This document shows positions 8,565 through 17,893 of a stretch of DNA of 64,000 nt, one piece after another; the stretch's first letter is position 1, and each line of letters starts with the position of its first letter. The position numbers were made by a program, and so were the translations under genes. Below the pieces are notes generated by a model. It was given only the letters and a program-made list of their open reading frames with translations. It searched no databases and had not been told where the DNA came from. Source of the DNA: CAVONV01 sp963697355 (GTDB lineage: Bacteria > Acidobacteriota > Vicinamibacteria > Marinacidobacterales > DATDRI01); assembly GCA_963697355.1 (NCBI GenBank), contig CAVONV010000009.1, forward strand, positions 1 through 64,000. Direction: 5' to 3'.

Positions 8565-11500
8565 CTAAGCGGGGCTTGGAGCGGCATGCGCTTCGAGATG
8601 CTCGCGCAGGATACGCGCGGTATGGGATCGGCGGGATCGGAGGAGCTTCTGGACCGGTCCCCAGGAGACGATTCTCCCTCCTTTTTCACCCCCTTCGGGT
8701 CCGAGATCGATCACACAATCCGCTGACTGGATGACGTCCAAGTTGTGCTCGATGACGACGACGGTGTTCCCTCGGTCGACGAGGGACTGCAGAACTCGAA
8801 CGAGTCGTTCGGTGTCCGCCATGTGAAGACCCGTTGTCGGTTCATCCAGAACGTAAAGGGTCGCCCCTCGGCTCGGTTTGGCCAGCTCGTAGGCCAATTT
8901 GACGCGCTGGGCTTCACCGCCCGAAAGCGTGTTCGAGGGTTGGCCGAGATGGAGGTAGCCGAGACCGATGTCGTTCAAAATTCGTAGCGGGCGGTAAATG
9001 GACTGGACAGGCATGAAAAACTCAGCCGCTTCGGCGATCGTCATCTCCAGCACTTCATGTATGTTCTTGCCGCGGTAGCTCACGGATAGTGTTTCGGGAG
9101 TGTAGCGGCGGCCCTGGCAGGCTTCACAGTGGACAAAGACATCGGGAAGAAAGCTCATTTCCATTTTGATGCGACCCTGTCCCGCGCAGGCTTCGCAACG
9201 ACCTTTCTTGACGTTGAAGGAGAAGCGGCCCGGGTTGTAGCCGAGCATGCGCGCTTCCGGTGTGGAAGCAAACATCTTTCGGATGTCATCGAAGAACCCG
9301 ACGTAGGATGCCGGATTGGAGCGCGGCGTTTTGCCGATGGGACGTTGGTCCACTTCGAGCGTCCTGGTGAAGTGCTCGATGCCGGTGATGCTCTCGTGAC
9401 GGCCGACCTTGCCCCCGGTCCCCGTCAGCCGGCGCCTGACGGCTCGATGAAGGACCTCTCGAACCAGTGTGCTCTTGCCGGAGCCGGAGACACCGGTGAC
9501 GACGGTGAGGCGACCGACGGGCACGCGCAGGTTGAGACTCTTCAAGTTGTGCTCACTAACACCCTCGATCTCGATGAAACCGCAGCCTCGAAGCGTTCTC
9601 CCGTTGCTCGTTGGCGCTTCGTTGCGGCGCTGGAGCCAACTTCCCGTCAAGGACGACGGGTTCTTCTGAATGTCTGCGGGGGATCCGGTGGCCACGATTT
9701 CTCCGCCTTGGGTGCCACCACCAGGACCCAAGTCGATGACGTGATCGGCGCTTCGGATGGTGTCCTCGTCGTGCTCGACGATGACGACAGAGTTGCCTCG
9801 GTCCCGAAGATTGCGCAAGGTGCTCAAGAGTATCCGGTTGTCACGAACATGGAGGCCGATCGTCGGCTCATCGAGAATGTAGCAGACACCGCGAAGGTTC
9901 GAGCCGAGCTGCGACGCCAAACGGATACGCTGGGCCTCACCACCGGATAGAGTGTTGCTCGGACGCGACAGCTGGAGGTAGGAAAGCCCGACCTGAGTCA
10001 GAAAGGACAGCCGCTCGGTAATCTCTTTCAAGATGCTCTCAGAAATGATGCGCGTGCGAGCGTCGCGGTCGAGCCCCGCTTTGTGCAAGAATCCAAGGGC
10101 TTTGTCGGGGGTCATGTCCGTCAGCTCGTGAATAGCCAGACCAGCGACCCGCACCGAACGGGCCGGCGGGTTGAGTCGAGACCCGCCGCATTCGCTGCAG
10201 GTCAACTGCGAGCGAAATTGTTCGAGATACTCCCGTAGCTCGCCACTCGCGTTTAGAGTCGCCCTCTCGAGATAAGGGATGGCGCCCTCTACGCCGTCGG
10301 TCCCGAATAGAAGTCTTTGTTTCTGTCGCTTGCCGATCTTGGCAAAAGGACGTTCCGGATCTATCGAGAGACGTTTCGCCATTCGTTCGAGTCGGGCGGC
10401 TCTCGGTCCGCCACGGGGTGAGCAGCGAGACAGGGGCACGACGGCGTCCTGACGAAGCGAACGAGACGGATCGGGGACCAGTAGATCCGGATCGATCTCA
10501 TCGGCAAATCCCATGCCTCGACAGGAACGACAGGCGCCGTAGCGGCTGTTGAATGAGAAGAGTCGTGGATCGAGCTCTTCGTAACTGGTCTCGCATCGCG
10601 GACAGGCGCGCTTCAAATTGTAATATCTCGTGTCACGTCCCGATGCGACGACCATGGCCCCTCGTCCGACGTTGAGTGTCCGACGGATCGCGGCTCGGTC
10701 GTGAGCGGTCAGTGGAGGCTGGACCTTGAGTGTGGCCACGCCGGCTTCGATGTCGTGCTCGACGTAGCGTCGCAGGGGACGTGCCTCTCCGGAAGGCATC
10801 ACCTTGCCGTCGATGCGTAATGTCTCGAATCCGTCCTTTCGGGCTTTTTCCAGCACCTCTCGATGAGATCCTTTTCGTGCCCTGATGAGAGGTGCCAACA
10901 AAGTGATACGCCGTCCTTCGAATCGTCTTTCTATGTCGCCCGCTATCTGGTCTTCCGTTTGTGGCGTAATGGGGATGTCGCACCGGACGCAATGTTGGAC
11001 TCCTACTTTCGAATAGAGTAAGCGGAGGTAATGGTAGATCTCGGTCGCCGTCGCCACCGTCGATTTCCGACCTCCCTGGGTCAACCGTTGCTCGATGGAA
11101 ACCGTGGGGGGAATGCCCATGACAAGGTCGACTTCAGGCTTGTCCAGGACATGAATGTATTGTCGCGCGTAGGCGGACAGACTCTCGATGAACCGACGTT
11201 GCCCTTCCGCGAACAAGATGTCGAAGGCCAAGGTACTCTTTCCCGAACCCGAGAGACCCGTGACCACGACGAGTTGGTCCCGTGGGATGTCAATCGTGAG
11301 ATTCTTCAGGTTGTTCTGGCGTGCTCCCAAGATATGTATGGAATCTCCGTTGGTGTCGGCGCCACGGGTGAGGGGAGATGTCTCGACCAGCGGAGGCGAT
11401 TCGTCGAGGAAAGGCGCCAGATGTCGTCCCGTGTGGGAAGAATCGGTTCGAGCGATATGCTCTGGTGGGCCGGTGCATACGATCGTTCCCCCGCCGTCGC

Positions 11501-14192
11501 CACCCTCGGGACCGAGGTCGATGACCCAGTCCGCATTTTTGACGACATCCATATTGTGCTCGATGACGAGAATGCTGGCTCCGCGTTCGATAAGTTTCTC
11601 GAAGGCGGAAAGCAAAACGCGGATGTCGTCAAAATGAAGCCCCGTGGTGGGCTCGTCAAAGAGAAAGAGTGTTCCCGTCGCGTCAGTGCCGGCCATGTGT
11701 GCCGCGAGTTTGAGCCGTTGCGCTTCACCACCCGATAGGGTGTTGATAGGTTGGCCGAGCCGGAGATAACCCAATCCGACCTCGCGAAGGACCTCGAGAG
11801 GTCGGACGACTTTGTCTTCATCACAGAAGAAGCGGAGTGCTTCCGTCACCGTCATGTCCAGAACATCTTTGATATTCTTGCCGCGGTGGCGGATTTCCAG
11901 TACTTCCTTTTTGTATCGAGATCCGACGCAGGACTCGCACGTCACATAGACATCCGAGAGAAATTGCATCTCGACCTTCTCGAAGCCCTCTCCCGAACAT
12001 AGAGGGCATCGTCCTCCATCGACGTTGAAGCTGAATGTGCTTGCGGTGAAGCCTCGTCCAAGCGCCATGGGCGTCGCTGCGAAGAGGCGTCGGATGGAGT
12101 CGAAGGCTTTGATGTAGGTGATGGGGTTGGAGCGAGGGGTCTTACCGATCGGTGATTGATCGACGAGCACCATATTGTGGATGGAATCGAGGCCCTCGAT
12201 CCGATCGCACTCGCCGGGAGTCCCGCCGCCTGCGCCTTTCCGTTTTTGGTGACCACGGTAGAGAATGTCCTCGACCAGCGTACTCTTTCCGGATCCCGAG
12301 ACCCCGGTGACGGCTACCATCATTCTTAGTGGTATGGTGACATCGATATTCTTTAAGTTGTTTTGGCGCGCGCCCACGATTCGGATCTCTCGACCCGGCA
12401 GGTGCTTACGACGGTTGTGGCTGAAAGGGATGCGGAGCTTGCCGGACAGATATTTTCCGGTCAAGGAGTGGGATGTCACCAACTCCTTCGGCGTTCCGTA
12501 AAAGACAAGAGAGCCGCCGCGTTCTCCCGCACCTGGGCCGAGGTCGACGACCTTATCAGCCCTCTTGATGACCTCCGTCTCATGCTCGACGACGACGATC
12601 GTGTTCCGGTTGTCGCGGAGCTTCTTCAAAATGTCCATCAATCGCGACGTATCTCTCGGGTGTAGACCCACGGAAGGTTCATCCAATACGTACAGCGTGT
12701 TGACGAGAGACGAGCCGAGTGCCGTCGTCAAATCGACTCTCTGTACCTCACCTCCAGATAACGTGCGGGACTGCCGAGCGAGAGTGAGGTATCCCAAGCC
12801 GACGTCACGAAGATAAGTCAGTCGGCTGGAGATCTCGTCCAGCAACATCCGAGTCACTTTGTCGGTATCTCGATGCGGTAGGGAAACGAAGAACTCGAGA
12901 GCGCGGTCCACGTTCATCTCGTAGATTTCGGCAATGGTCTTGCCATCGAGGCGATACAGAAGAGTCCCGTTCTTGAAGCGCGTCCCGCCGCACGCGATGC
13001 AACGCACATAGCTTCGGTATTTGGAGAGAAGCACTCTTATATGCATCTTGTAGGTGCGTCCCTCGAGCCAGCCGAAGAATCCTTGGATGCCGTAGAAACT
13101 CTCGTCTCCTTCAGTGATGAGACGACGATGTTCTTGCGAGAGCTCTTGCCATGGAGTATCCGTTGGAATTCGTTTCCTTCGGCAAAACGCCATGAGATCG
13201 CTCTGGCCTTCGCTATAGGAGGAAGTGGTCCAGGGTTTCACGGCGCCTTGTCGTAGCGTTTTTCGAGGATCTGGGACGACGAGATCGAGATCGATCCCGA
13301 TGGTGCGGCCGAATCCCTTGCAGGACTCGCATGCGCCCAAGGGATTGTTGAAGGAAAAGAGATTAGGCGTCGGATCGGGATAGTGAATATCGCAAGTTGG
13401 GCAGTGGAAGTCCTCGCTGAAAGAGATCGCTTGAAGGCCGTTCTCGGACTCTACATGGGCGCTGAGACGCCCTTTGCCGAAGTGGAACGCTTGCTCGATG
13501 GACTCGACGATCCTTCGACGACGGCTGTCGTCGATGGTTGTACGGTCGACCAGTACTTGGAGCATCCCTATGGATCTGGAGAGGATGTAGGCGGATATTT
13601 CCACCGCTTCATCCGCTTTGAGTACCCTCCTGAGGCCTAGCCGACGCAAGCTGGTTTCCACTTCATTGATATCGGCCTTTTGGGGTATTTGAAGAGGGAA
13701 GCTAAGGTACACTCGAGCTCCAGCATGGCTGGCCGCGAGTTTTTCGAAGACGGTGTCTACGGTCTCCCGTTCCACTCGTTCTCCACAGCCTCGACAGAAG
13801 AGCTCCGCGGTTTTCGAAAAGAGCAGCTTCACATGATCGTTGATCTCGGTCATTGTCCCCACCGTGGAGCGGGAGTTTTTGACCGGGTTGCTCTGATCGA
13901 TGGCGATCGCTGGGGGTACTGCTTGGATGGAATCTACCGGCGGCTTATCCATCCGGTCGAGGAACTGACGGGCATAGGTCGAGAAGCTCTCTACGTATCG
14001 GCGCTGGCCTTCCGCGTAGATCGTGTCGAAAGCGAGCGAGGACTTGCCGGAGCCGGAAACGCCCGTAATGGCGATCAAGTGGCCCAACGGCAGATCGATG
14101 TCAATACTTTTGAGGTTGTTTTGCCGGGCTCCGCGGATTTGGAGATGGGAGCCCCTGGAGTTGTCTTGCACAGTAGTTTTCTTCTTCCGCAT
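8565..14192 (-). CDS. uvrA: Tandem-duplicated UvrA, excinuclease ABC subunit A (1875 aa)
   Basis: DNA damage recognition ATPase of nucleotide excision repair. Normal UvrA has about 940 residues; this is a head-to-tail fusion of two complete copies. Four Walker A motifs are visible: GVSGSGKSS at residue 44, GVSGSGKST near 632, GLSGSGKST near 981 and GVSGSGKST near 1567. Four ABC signatures are present (LSGGEVQR, LSGGEAQR three times), as are paired CxxC zinc modules in both halves (CPTCD/CESCK and CPRCE/CRSCR, plus CPLCS/CESCV and CEACA/CEACQ). The frame is intact over 5.6 kb. Chlamydial UvrA has the same doubled design. A single chain could act as a covalent dimer of the usual UvrA homodimer, which is an inference. 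uvrB and uvrC are not in the window. Confidence 0.95.
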   Translation of the reverse strand: MRKKKTTVQDNSRGSHLQIRGARQNNLKSIDIDLPLGHLIAITGVSGSGKSSLAFDTIYAEGQRRYVESFSTYARQFLDRMDKPPVDSIQAVPPAIAIDQSNPVKNSRSTVGTMTEINDHVKLLFSKTAELFCRGCGERVERETVDTVFEKLAASHAGARVYLSFPLQIPQKADINEVETSLRRLGLRRVLKADEAVEISAYILSRSIGMLQVLVDRTTIDDSRRRRIVESIEQAFHFGKGRLSAHVESENGLQAISFSEDFHCPTCDIHYPDPTPNLFSFNNPLGACESCKGFGRTIGIDLDLVVPDPRKTLRQGAVKPWTTSSYSEGQSDLMAFCRRKRIPTDTPWQELSQEHRRLITEGDESFYGIQGFFGWLEGRTYKMHIRVLLSKYRSYVRCIACGGTRFKNGTLLYRLDGKTIAEIYEMNVDRALEFFVSLPHRDTDKVTRMLLDEISSRLTYLRDVGLGYLTLARQSRTLSGGEVQRVDLTTALGSSLVNTLYVLDEPSVGLHPRDTSRLMDILKKLRDNRNTIVVVEHETEVIKRADKVVDLGPGAGERGGSLVFYGTPKELVTSHSLTGKYLSGKLRIPFSHNRRKHLPGREIRIVGARQNNLKNIDVTIPLRMMVAVTGVSGSGKSTLVEDILYRGHQKRKGAGGGTPGECDRIEGLDSIHNMVLVDQSPIGKTPRSNPITYIKAFDSIRRLFAATPMALGRGFTASTFSFNVDGGRCPLCSGEGFEKVEMQFLSDVYVTCESCVGSRYKKEVLEIRHRGKNIKDVLDMTVTEALRFFCDEDKVVRPLEVLREVGLGYLRLGQPINTLSGGEAQRLKLAAHMAGTDATGTLFLFDEPTTGLHFDDIRVLLSAFEKLIERGASILVIEHNMDVVKNADWVIDLGPEGGDGGGTIVCTGPPEHIARTDSSHTGRHLAPFLDESPPLVETSPLTRGADTNGDSIHILGARQNNLKNLTIDIPRDQLVVVTGLSGSGKSTLAFDILFAEGQRRFIESLSAYARQYIHVLDKPEVDLVMGIPPTVSIEQRLTQGGRKSTVATATEIYHYLRLLYSKVGVQHCVRCDIPITPQTEDQIAGDIERRFEGRRITLLAPLIRARKGSHREVLEKARKDGFETLRIDGKVMPSGEARPLRRYVEHDIEAGVATLKVQPPLTAHDRAAIRRTLNVGRGAMVVASGRDTRYYNLKRACPRCETSYEELDPRLFSFNSRYGACRSCRGMGFADEIDPDLLVPDPSRSLRQDAVVPLSRCSPRGGPRAARLERMAKRLSIDPERPFAKIGKRQKQRLLFGTDGVEGAIPYLERATLNASGELREYLEQFRSQLTCSECGGSRLNPPARSVRVAGLAIHELTDMTPDKALGFLHKAGLDRDARTRIISESILKEITERLSFLTQVGLSYLQLSRPSNTLSGGEAQRIRLASQLGSNLRGVCYILDEPTIGLHVRDNRILLSTLRNLRDRGNSVVIVEHDEDTIRSADHVIDLGPGGGTQGGEIVATGSPADIQKNPSSLTGSWLQRRNEAPTSNGRTLRGCGFIEIEGVSEHNLKSLNLRVPVGRLTVVTGVSGSGKSTLVREVLHRAVRRRLTGTGGKVGRHESITGIEHFTRTLEVDQRPIGKTPRSNPASYVGFFDDIRKMFASTPEARMLGYNPGRFSFNVKKGRCEACAGQGRIKMEMSFLPDVFVHCEACQGRRYTPETLSVSYRGKNIHEVLEMTIAEAAEFFMPVQSIYRPLRILNDIGLGYLHLGQPSNTLSGGEAQRVKLAYELAKPSRGATLYVLDEPTTGLHMADTERLVRVLQSLVDRGNTVVVIEHNLDVIQSADCVIDLGPEGGEKGGRIVSWGPVQKLLRSRRSHTARILREHLEAHAAPSPA

Positions 14193-14586
14193 GGGTAACT
14201 TTCAAGAATAGCAAAATTGAGGGCGGAGTCTGTAGGAAAACTAGAGCCCCATGGAAGGAACCCGAGTACTCAAGTACCCAAGTGCTCAAGAACCTGAGAA
14301 GACGGTTGTCTGGACCGCTATGTGGACTGGATTGGCGAACAAACTGGTCACCCGCCTTCGCTGCGTCACTCTGTTGGCTTCCGCCTCCGTCGGTGGTGCC
14401 AATTCATTGCCACCGACTTCGGCGAGACCGCTTTAAGCAATGCATAGACGGACTGGCCTTTGATTTCTGGCCACTGCCTTCAACGGCCACCGGCCTCTTC
14501 TTCAGCACTGACCTCTGATCTGTGTTCACTGGTAACTGTTCACTGTTCACTGATAACTCGCCTTTGGTGACTGGCCTCTGGCCTCT
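14193..14586. other. Intergenic region with low-complexity repeats
   Basis: About 390 bp between uvrA and truA, upstream of uvrA and downstream of truA. It holds a degenerate CTCAAGTACC-type stretch at about 14262-14296 and a second stretch at about 14450-14585 built from CTGGCC, TTCACTG and related units. No convincing gene is present: the short open frames lack an RBS or a recognisable protein. The uvrA promoter is expected here but no clear -35/-10 pair was identified. Confidence 0.6.
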
Positions 14587-15321
14587 TTAATACTCGACTT
14601 CCATGAGGTGGAGGCCGCGGGCGGGGGCGGTGGGGCCACTCAAACGTCGGTCGCGGGACGCAAAAAGGTCCTCAACGGTCTCGGCGGGCATCTTTCCGCG
14701 GCCGATCTCGAGCAGTGTGCCTACGATGTTTCTGACCATGTGGTGAAGAAAACCCTCCGCCTTGACTTCGTAGACCAATTCGTGGCCGCGTTCATACAGA
14801 CGTGAGGCCATGCACTCCCGATCGGTTGTTTTGACCTCGCTCGATGAGGCGGCAAACGCGATGAAATCGTGACGCCCCAAGAAGAGAGCGGCAGCTTTCT
14901 CCATGGCTCTCCGGTCCAGCGGATGAGGACAGTGGTGGGTAAAGCGGGACCGGAACGGCAGAGCCACCGGCGACCGGTCCAGATAGTAGTGATAGGTCTT
15001 GGACCGCGCACTGTAGCGGGCATGAAATCCCTCAGGAGCATGATCGGCCTGCCGGACACGGATATCCTCCGGGAGAAGCGAGTTCAGGCCCTTTAAAAGC
15101 CCGTCAGGGGGGATAGATCGGTCGAGCTGGACGTGAGCGACCTGAGCCCATGCATGGACCCCAGCGTCCGTTCGTCCAGCCCCGATAAGGCTTACAGGGT
15201 GGCCTGCCATGCGCTCCAAACACTGCTGGATCCGTCCCTGGATTGTGGGCCCTTCCGGCTGTACCTGCCATCCTCGGTAGCCGGTTCCGTCGTAGGCAAC
15301 CGTAAGGCGGTAGAGAGGCAT
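14587..15321 (-). CDS. truA: tRNA pseudouridine(38-40) synthase TruA
   Basis: Isomerises uridines 38-40 of the tRNA anticodon stem-loop. MPLYRLTVAYDGTGYRGWQ is the family N-terminus, and the catalytic aspartate is in GAGRTDAGVHA. Further family segments are SARSKTYHYYL, FLGRHDFIAFA and FLHHMVRNIVGTLLEIG. The ATG at 15321 follows the pyrE stop by 2 nt; a longer in-frame extension to 15402 would overlap pyrE and is rejected. It is probably co-transcribed with pyrE. Length, 244 residues, is normal. Confidence 0.96.
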   Translation of the reverse strand: MPLYRLTVAYDGTGYRGWQVQPEGPTIQGRIQQCLERMAGHPVSLIGAGRTDAGVHAWAQVAHVQLDRSIPPDGLLKGLNSLLPEDIRVRQADHAPEGFHARYSARSKTYHYYLDRSPVALPFRSRFTHHCPHPLDRRAMEKAAALFLGRHDFIAFAASSSEVKTTDRECMASRLYERGHELVYEVKAEGFLHHMVRNIVGTLLEIGRGKMPAETVEDLFASRDRRLSGPTAPARGLHLMEVEY

Positions 15322-15323
15322 GT

Positions 15324-15923
15324 CTAGGAGGAAGTCTTGCTCGCCGATGGTGGGCGACTCCCGGGCTTGACGGGTTGGGACCCGGATTGGCACAGAGCAC
15401 AAATCGATGGGTCGTACGTCGGGAACTCGAGACGGGCTATAGCGCTAAATGGAACATCTAGCTGGAGATCGCCGGGATTGCGGTCCACCAGAGCTCCCGT
15501 AGCGACCACCTCGCCTCCATGGGCTCTAACCACATCCATGGTCTCTTTCAGGGACTTTCCGGTAGTCACCACGTCCTCCAAGACCAGGGCCCTCTCGCCG
15601 GGTTGGAGCGCAAAGCCTCTCCTGAGCGTGAGGCCACCCGTTGATGGATCCCTCTCGGCAAAGAGCGCTCTGACGCCAAGGGCCCGGGCCACCTCATGGG
15701 CCACCAGAATGCCTCCTAGAGCAGGAGCAATCGCCAAATCTACCTTGTCCACCGTGATTTTGTCGGCGAGAGCAGATCCGAGCCGGGACGCGATGTCGGG
15801 GCGTTCCAGAAGCCGGGCACACTGAAAATAGGCCGGGCTGTGGAGGCCGGAAGAGAGGAGAAAGTGGCCTTCGAGCAAGGCACCTTGTTCGCGTGCTAGA
15901 CTGACGAGTTCATCTGGATTCAT
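15324..15923 (-). CDS. pyrE: Orotate phosphoribosyltransferase PyrE
   Basis: Converts orotate and PRPP to OMP in de novo pyrimidine synthesis. The PRPP-binding loop is VLEDVVTTGKS at about residues 111-121. Other family elements are GALLEGHFLLSSGLHSPAYFQ, APALGGILVAHEVARALG, and the C-terminal Cys-x-x-Cys segment CALCQSGSQPVKPGSR typical of many bacterial PyrE proteins. 199 residues, ATG start. It is first gene of a pyrE-truA pair, separate from pyrR-pyrB-pyrC at 24-27 kb. pyrD and pyrF are not in the window. Confidence 0.95.
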   Translation of the reverse strand: MNPDELVSLAREQGALLEGHFLLSSGLHSPAYFQCARLLERPDIASRLGSALADKITVDKVDLAIAPALGGILVAHEVARALGVRALFAERDPSTGGLTLRRGFALQPGERALVLEDVVTTGKSLKETMDVVRAHGGEVVATGALVDRNPGDLQLDVPFSAIARLEFPTYDPSICALCQSGSQPVKPGSRPPSASKTSS

Positions 15924-15994
15924 GGGGAGAGAGTATTCAGATCGGGTCGGTGCTGCAACTGCTTCTCAGTCGTACTAGAATACTCAGTGCCACG

Positions 15995-16145
15995 GTTCAT
16001 AATTGCGGTCACGCACCGAGAAAGCCAAGGCGCCGGGCTGGCAAGGCGCGAGGAGTGAGTAATATCTGGATATATGACCGACGAGCAACGCAGCCAGTCG
16101 GGATGCATCGGCTTTCTCGGTGCTGACCTGACCGTAATTGTGAAT
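15995..16145. repeat. 151-bp imperfect inverted-repeat element (MITE-like)
   Basis: Two outer arms of about 32-36 bp face each other. The left arm (15995-16026) ends GCACCGAGAAAGCC and the right arm (16110-16145) begins GGCTTTCTCGGTGC. The match continues with a small gap through CATAATTGCGGTCA against TGACCGTAATTGTG. The 83-bp centre contains a weaker inner palindrome around AATATCTGGATATATGAC. There is no open reading frame inside. It lies between divergent pyrE and the TolC-type gene. This looks like a non-autonomous mobile or REP-type element; no transposase is in the window. Confidence 0.8.
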
Positions 16146-16268
16146 CGGGGTACTCAAGTTGAAACAAAGCGTTCGTGGTAAACGTATTTACAGTAGGACA
16201 ATCCCCGATGGGTGGTCCGAGCCCGAGGTTCAAGAGACGGACCTTGTCGTAATCAAGAGGACATCGTG

Positions 16269-17813
16269 ATGAAACAACGATTTTTGGCTATGAGCATTGC
16301 TTTGACCGTTGCCCTTGGTATCGCTCCCTGGACGACGGCTCAGGATCTCAACAAGTCACCGTTGACGCTGGATCAGGCCATCGACATGGCTTTGGAGAAC
16401 AACCTGGACATTGTCGTGTCACGGTTGAACACCCAAGTCCAAGCGGAGAACCTGGGCGTCGCGCGGGGCGCGTTCAAGCCCTTGTTCTCAGCCGCCATCA
16501 ATACCTTTGAAAGTCAGAGTCCCGCCAACAACCAGCTCACCGGCGCCTTGGTGAGCGAAACAGCTCGTTCGACTTATGACTTTACTTGGCAGCAGCAGCT
16601 TTCCTTCGGGTTGGGTTACAGCGTCAGTTTCGAGAACCTGCAATCGACGACCAACAGCGCCTTTTGGACTTACAATCCTCAATTCGATTCGGGCATTCGC
16701 GCGCAGGTCCAGCAGCCTCTGCTCAGAAACCTCAATCTCAACGCTAACCAACAGCGTGTCGTTTCCGCTAACAACAACGAGCGCGTTGCACGACACCAGT
16801 TCGAAACTCAAGTGATGAATATCGTTCGTGACGTGATGGTGGCTTACTTGGACCTCATTCAAAGCATCCGGGGGCTCGAGGTCGCCGAGAGATCCCTGGA
16901 ATTGGCCCAGAATCTTCTCCGAAACAACCGCATTCAAGTCGAAGTGGGGACCATGGCGCCGATCGATGTTCTCGAGGCGGAGGCCGAAGTGGCGAGACGT
17001 GAGGAAGCTGTCATCGTCTCTCAGGAGGCCATCGGGAACAACGAAGATCGGTTGAAGCGTCTCATCAATGATCCGGGATCTGCCGATTTCTGGACCACGG
17101 CACTCGAACCGACGGATGAGCCGATCGAGACCGAGTTCGAGATTGATGCGGATGAATCGGTTCGCATCGCGCTCGAGCGAAGACCCGAACTGGACCAAAG
17201 TCGTGCCAACTTGGATACCCAAAATTACAACGTGCGTTACACGCGCAATCAAACCCGGCCGCAAGTCGATCTGGTGGGCTCCTTGAACTACACCGGTCTC
17301 GGGGGAACAAGGTTCATCCGGGACGAGTTTGCTGGAGCACCCATTGCGGAGATACCCGGTGGATACTCCGATGCTCTCGAGCAAATGTTCGGAGGCAAGT
17401 TTAGAAATTGGTCCGTCGGCCTGCAGGTTAGCTATCCCATCGGTCACAGCAGCGAAATATCCCAGCACGCTCAAGCGCAGGTTGCGTTCCGGCAGCAGCG
17501 GGCGACCATCGAGGGTCAGGAGCTCCTCATTGCCCAGGAAGTTCGCCGAGCCGCGCGCGCCGTTGACACGAACCGTAAACGTATCCAGACGACCCGAGTG
17601 GCCCGCGAGCTCGCACAACGGCGGCTCGATGCCGAAGAGAAGAAGTTCGAGGTCGGTATGTCGACCAGCTTCTTCATCGTGCAAGCCCAACGCGACCTGA
17701 CCGAGGCCGAGGCAAACGAGGTCATTGCACTCATTGATTACAATAAGGCCCTCGTCGAGTTTCAGCGGGCGCAGGGTACGGTGCTGGATCGACGCAACAT
17801 CACGGTGCGCTAG
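16269..17813 (+). CDS. TolC-family outer-membrane efflux protein
   Basis: Trimeric outer-membrane channel subunit of an RND or ABC export system. The ATG at 16269 is preceded by AAGAGGACATCG and starts a signal peptide (MKQRFLAMSIALTVALG, cleavage after WTTAQ). The opening LTLDQAIDMALENNLDIVV is the classic first helix of the family, and two long helical hairpins follow (ERSLELAQNLLRNNRIQVEVGTM and the repeat-like RRLDAEEKKFEVGMSTSFFIVQAQRDLTEAE). 514 residues. No membrane-fusion protein or pump gene flanks it, so the partner is elsewhere. The next gene is a glycosyltransferase on the same strand, separated by a palindromic repeat. Confidence 0.9.
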   Translation: MKQRFLAMSIALTVALGIAPWTTAQDLNKSPLTLDQAIDMALENNLDIVVSRLNTQVQAENLGVARGAFKPLFSAAINTFESQSPANNQLTGALVSETARSTYDFTWQQQLSFGLGYSVSFENLQSTTNSAFWTYNPQFDSGIRAQVQQPLLRNLNLNANQQRVVSANNNERVARHQFETQVMNIVRDVMVAYLDLIQSIRGLEVAERSLELAQNLLRNNRIQVEVGTMAPIDVLEAEAEVARREEAVIVSQEAIGNNEDRLKRLINDPGSADFWTTALEPTDEPIETEFEIDADESVRIALERRPELDQSRANLDTQNYNVRYTRNQTRPQVDLVGSLNYTGLGGTRFIRDEFAGAPIAEIPGGYSDALEQMFGGKFRNWSVGLQVSYPIGHSSEISQHAQAQVAFRQQRATIEGQELLIAQEVRRAARAVDTNRKRIQTTRVARELAQRRLDAEEKKFEVGMSTSFFIVQAQRDLTEAEANEVIALIDYNKALVEFQRAQGTVLDRRNITVR

Positions 17814-17838
17814 AAGAACTAGTCGTCAAACCGGTGAG

Positions 17839-17866
17839 GGGGACAGTCCACTAAGGGGACAGTCCC
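17839..17866. repeat. Two tandem GGGGACAGTCC palindrome units
   Basis: Two direct copies of a short near-palindrome (GGGGAC-A-GTCC at 17839 and GGGGAC-A-GTCCC at 17855) lie between the TolC-type gene and the glycosyltransferase. The same core recurs at 21.1, 47.1, 48.1 and 63.0 kb. Confidence 0.8.
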
Positions 17867-17893
17867 TCTAGCATCTGTTAGTATATTCCTGCC

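Noticed and set aside
8204..8689. Open frame with Pro-Leu/Ala-Leu repeats over the G-rich array
   Set aside because: It is a translation of the hexamer repeat in an antisense-like frame and overlaps uvrA; no RBS or family.
9129..9950. 273-codon plus-strand open frame inside uvrA
   Set aside because: Shadow of uvrA on the opposite strand; the protein is low in recognisable features and uvrA is certain.
15995..16145. Long inverted repeat considered as a riboswitch or attenuator for the TolC-type gene
   Set aside because: It lies more than 120 bp upstream of the start, has no terminator T-tract and looks like a mobile or REP element.
16488..17690. 400-codon minus-strand open frame antisense to the TolC-type gene
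   Set aside because: Antisense shadow; the plus-strand protein has a clear family, signal peptide and RBS.
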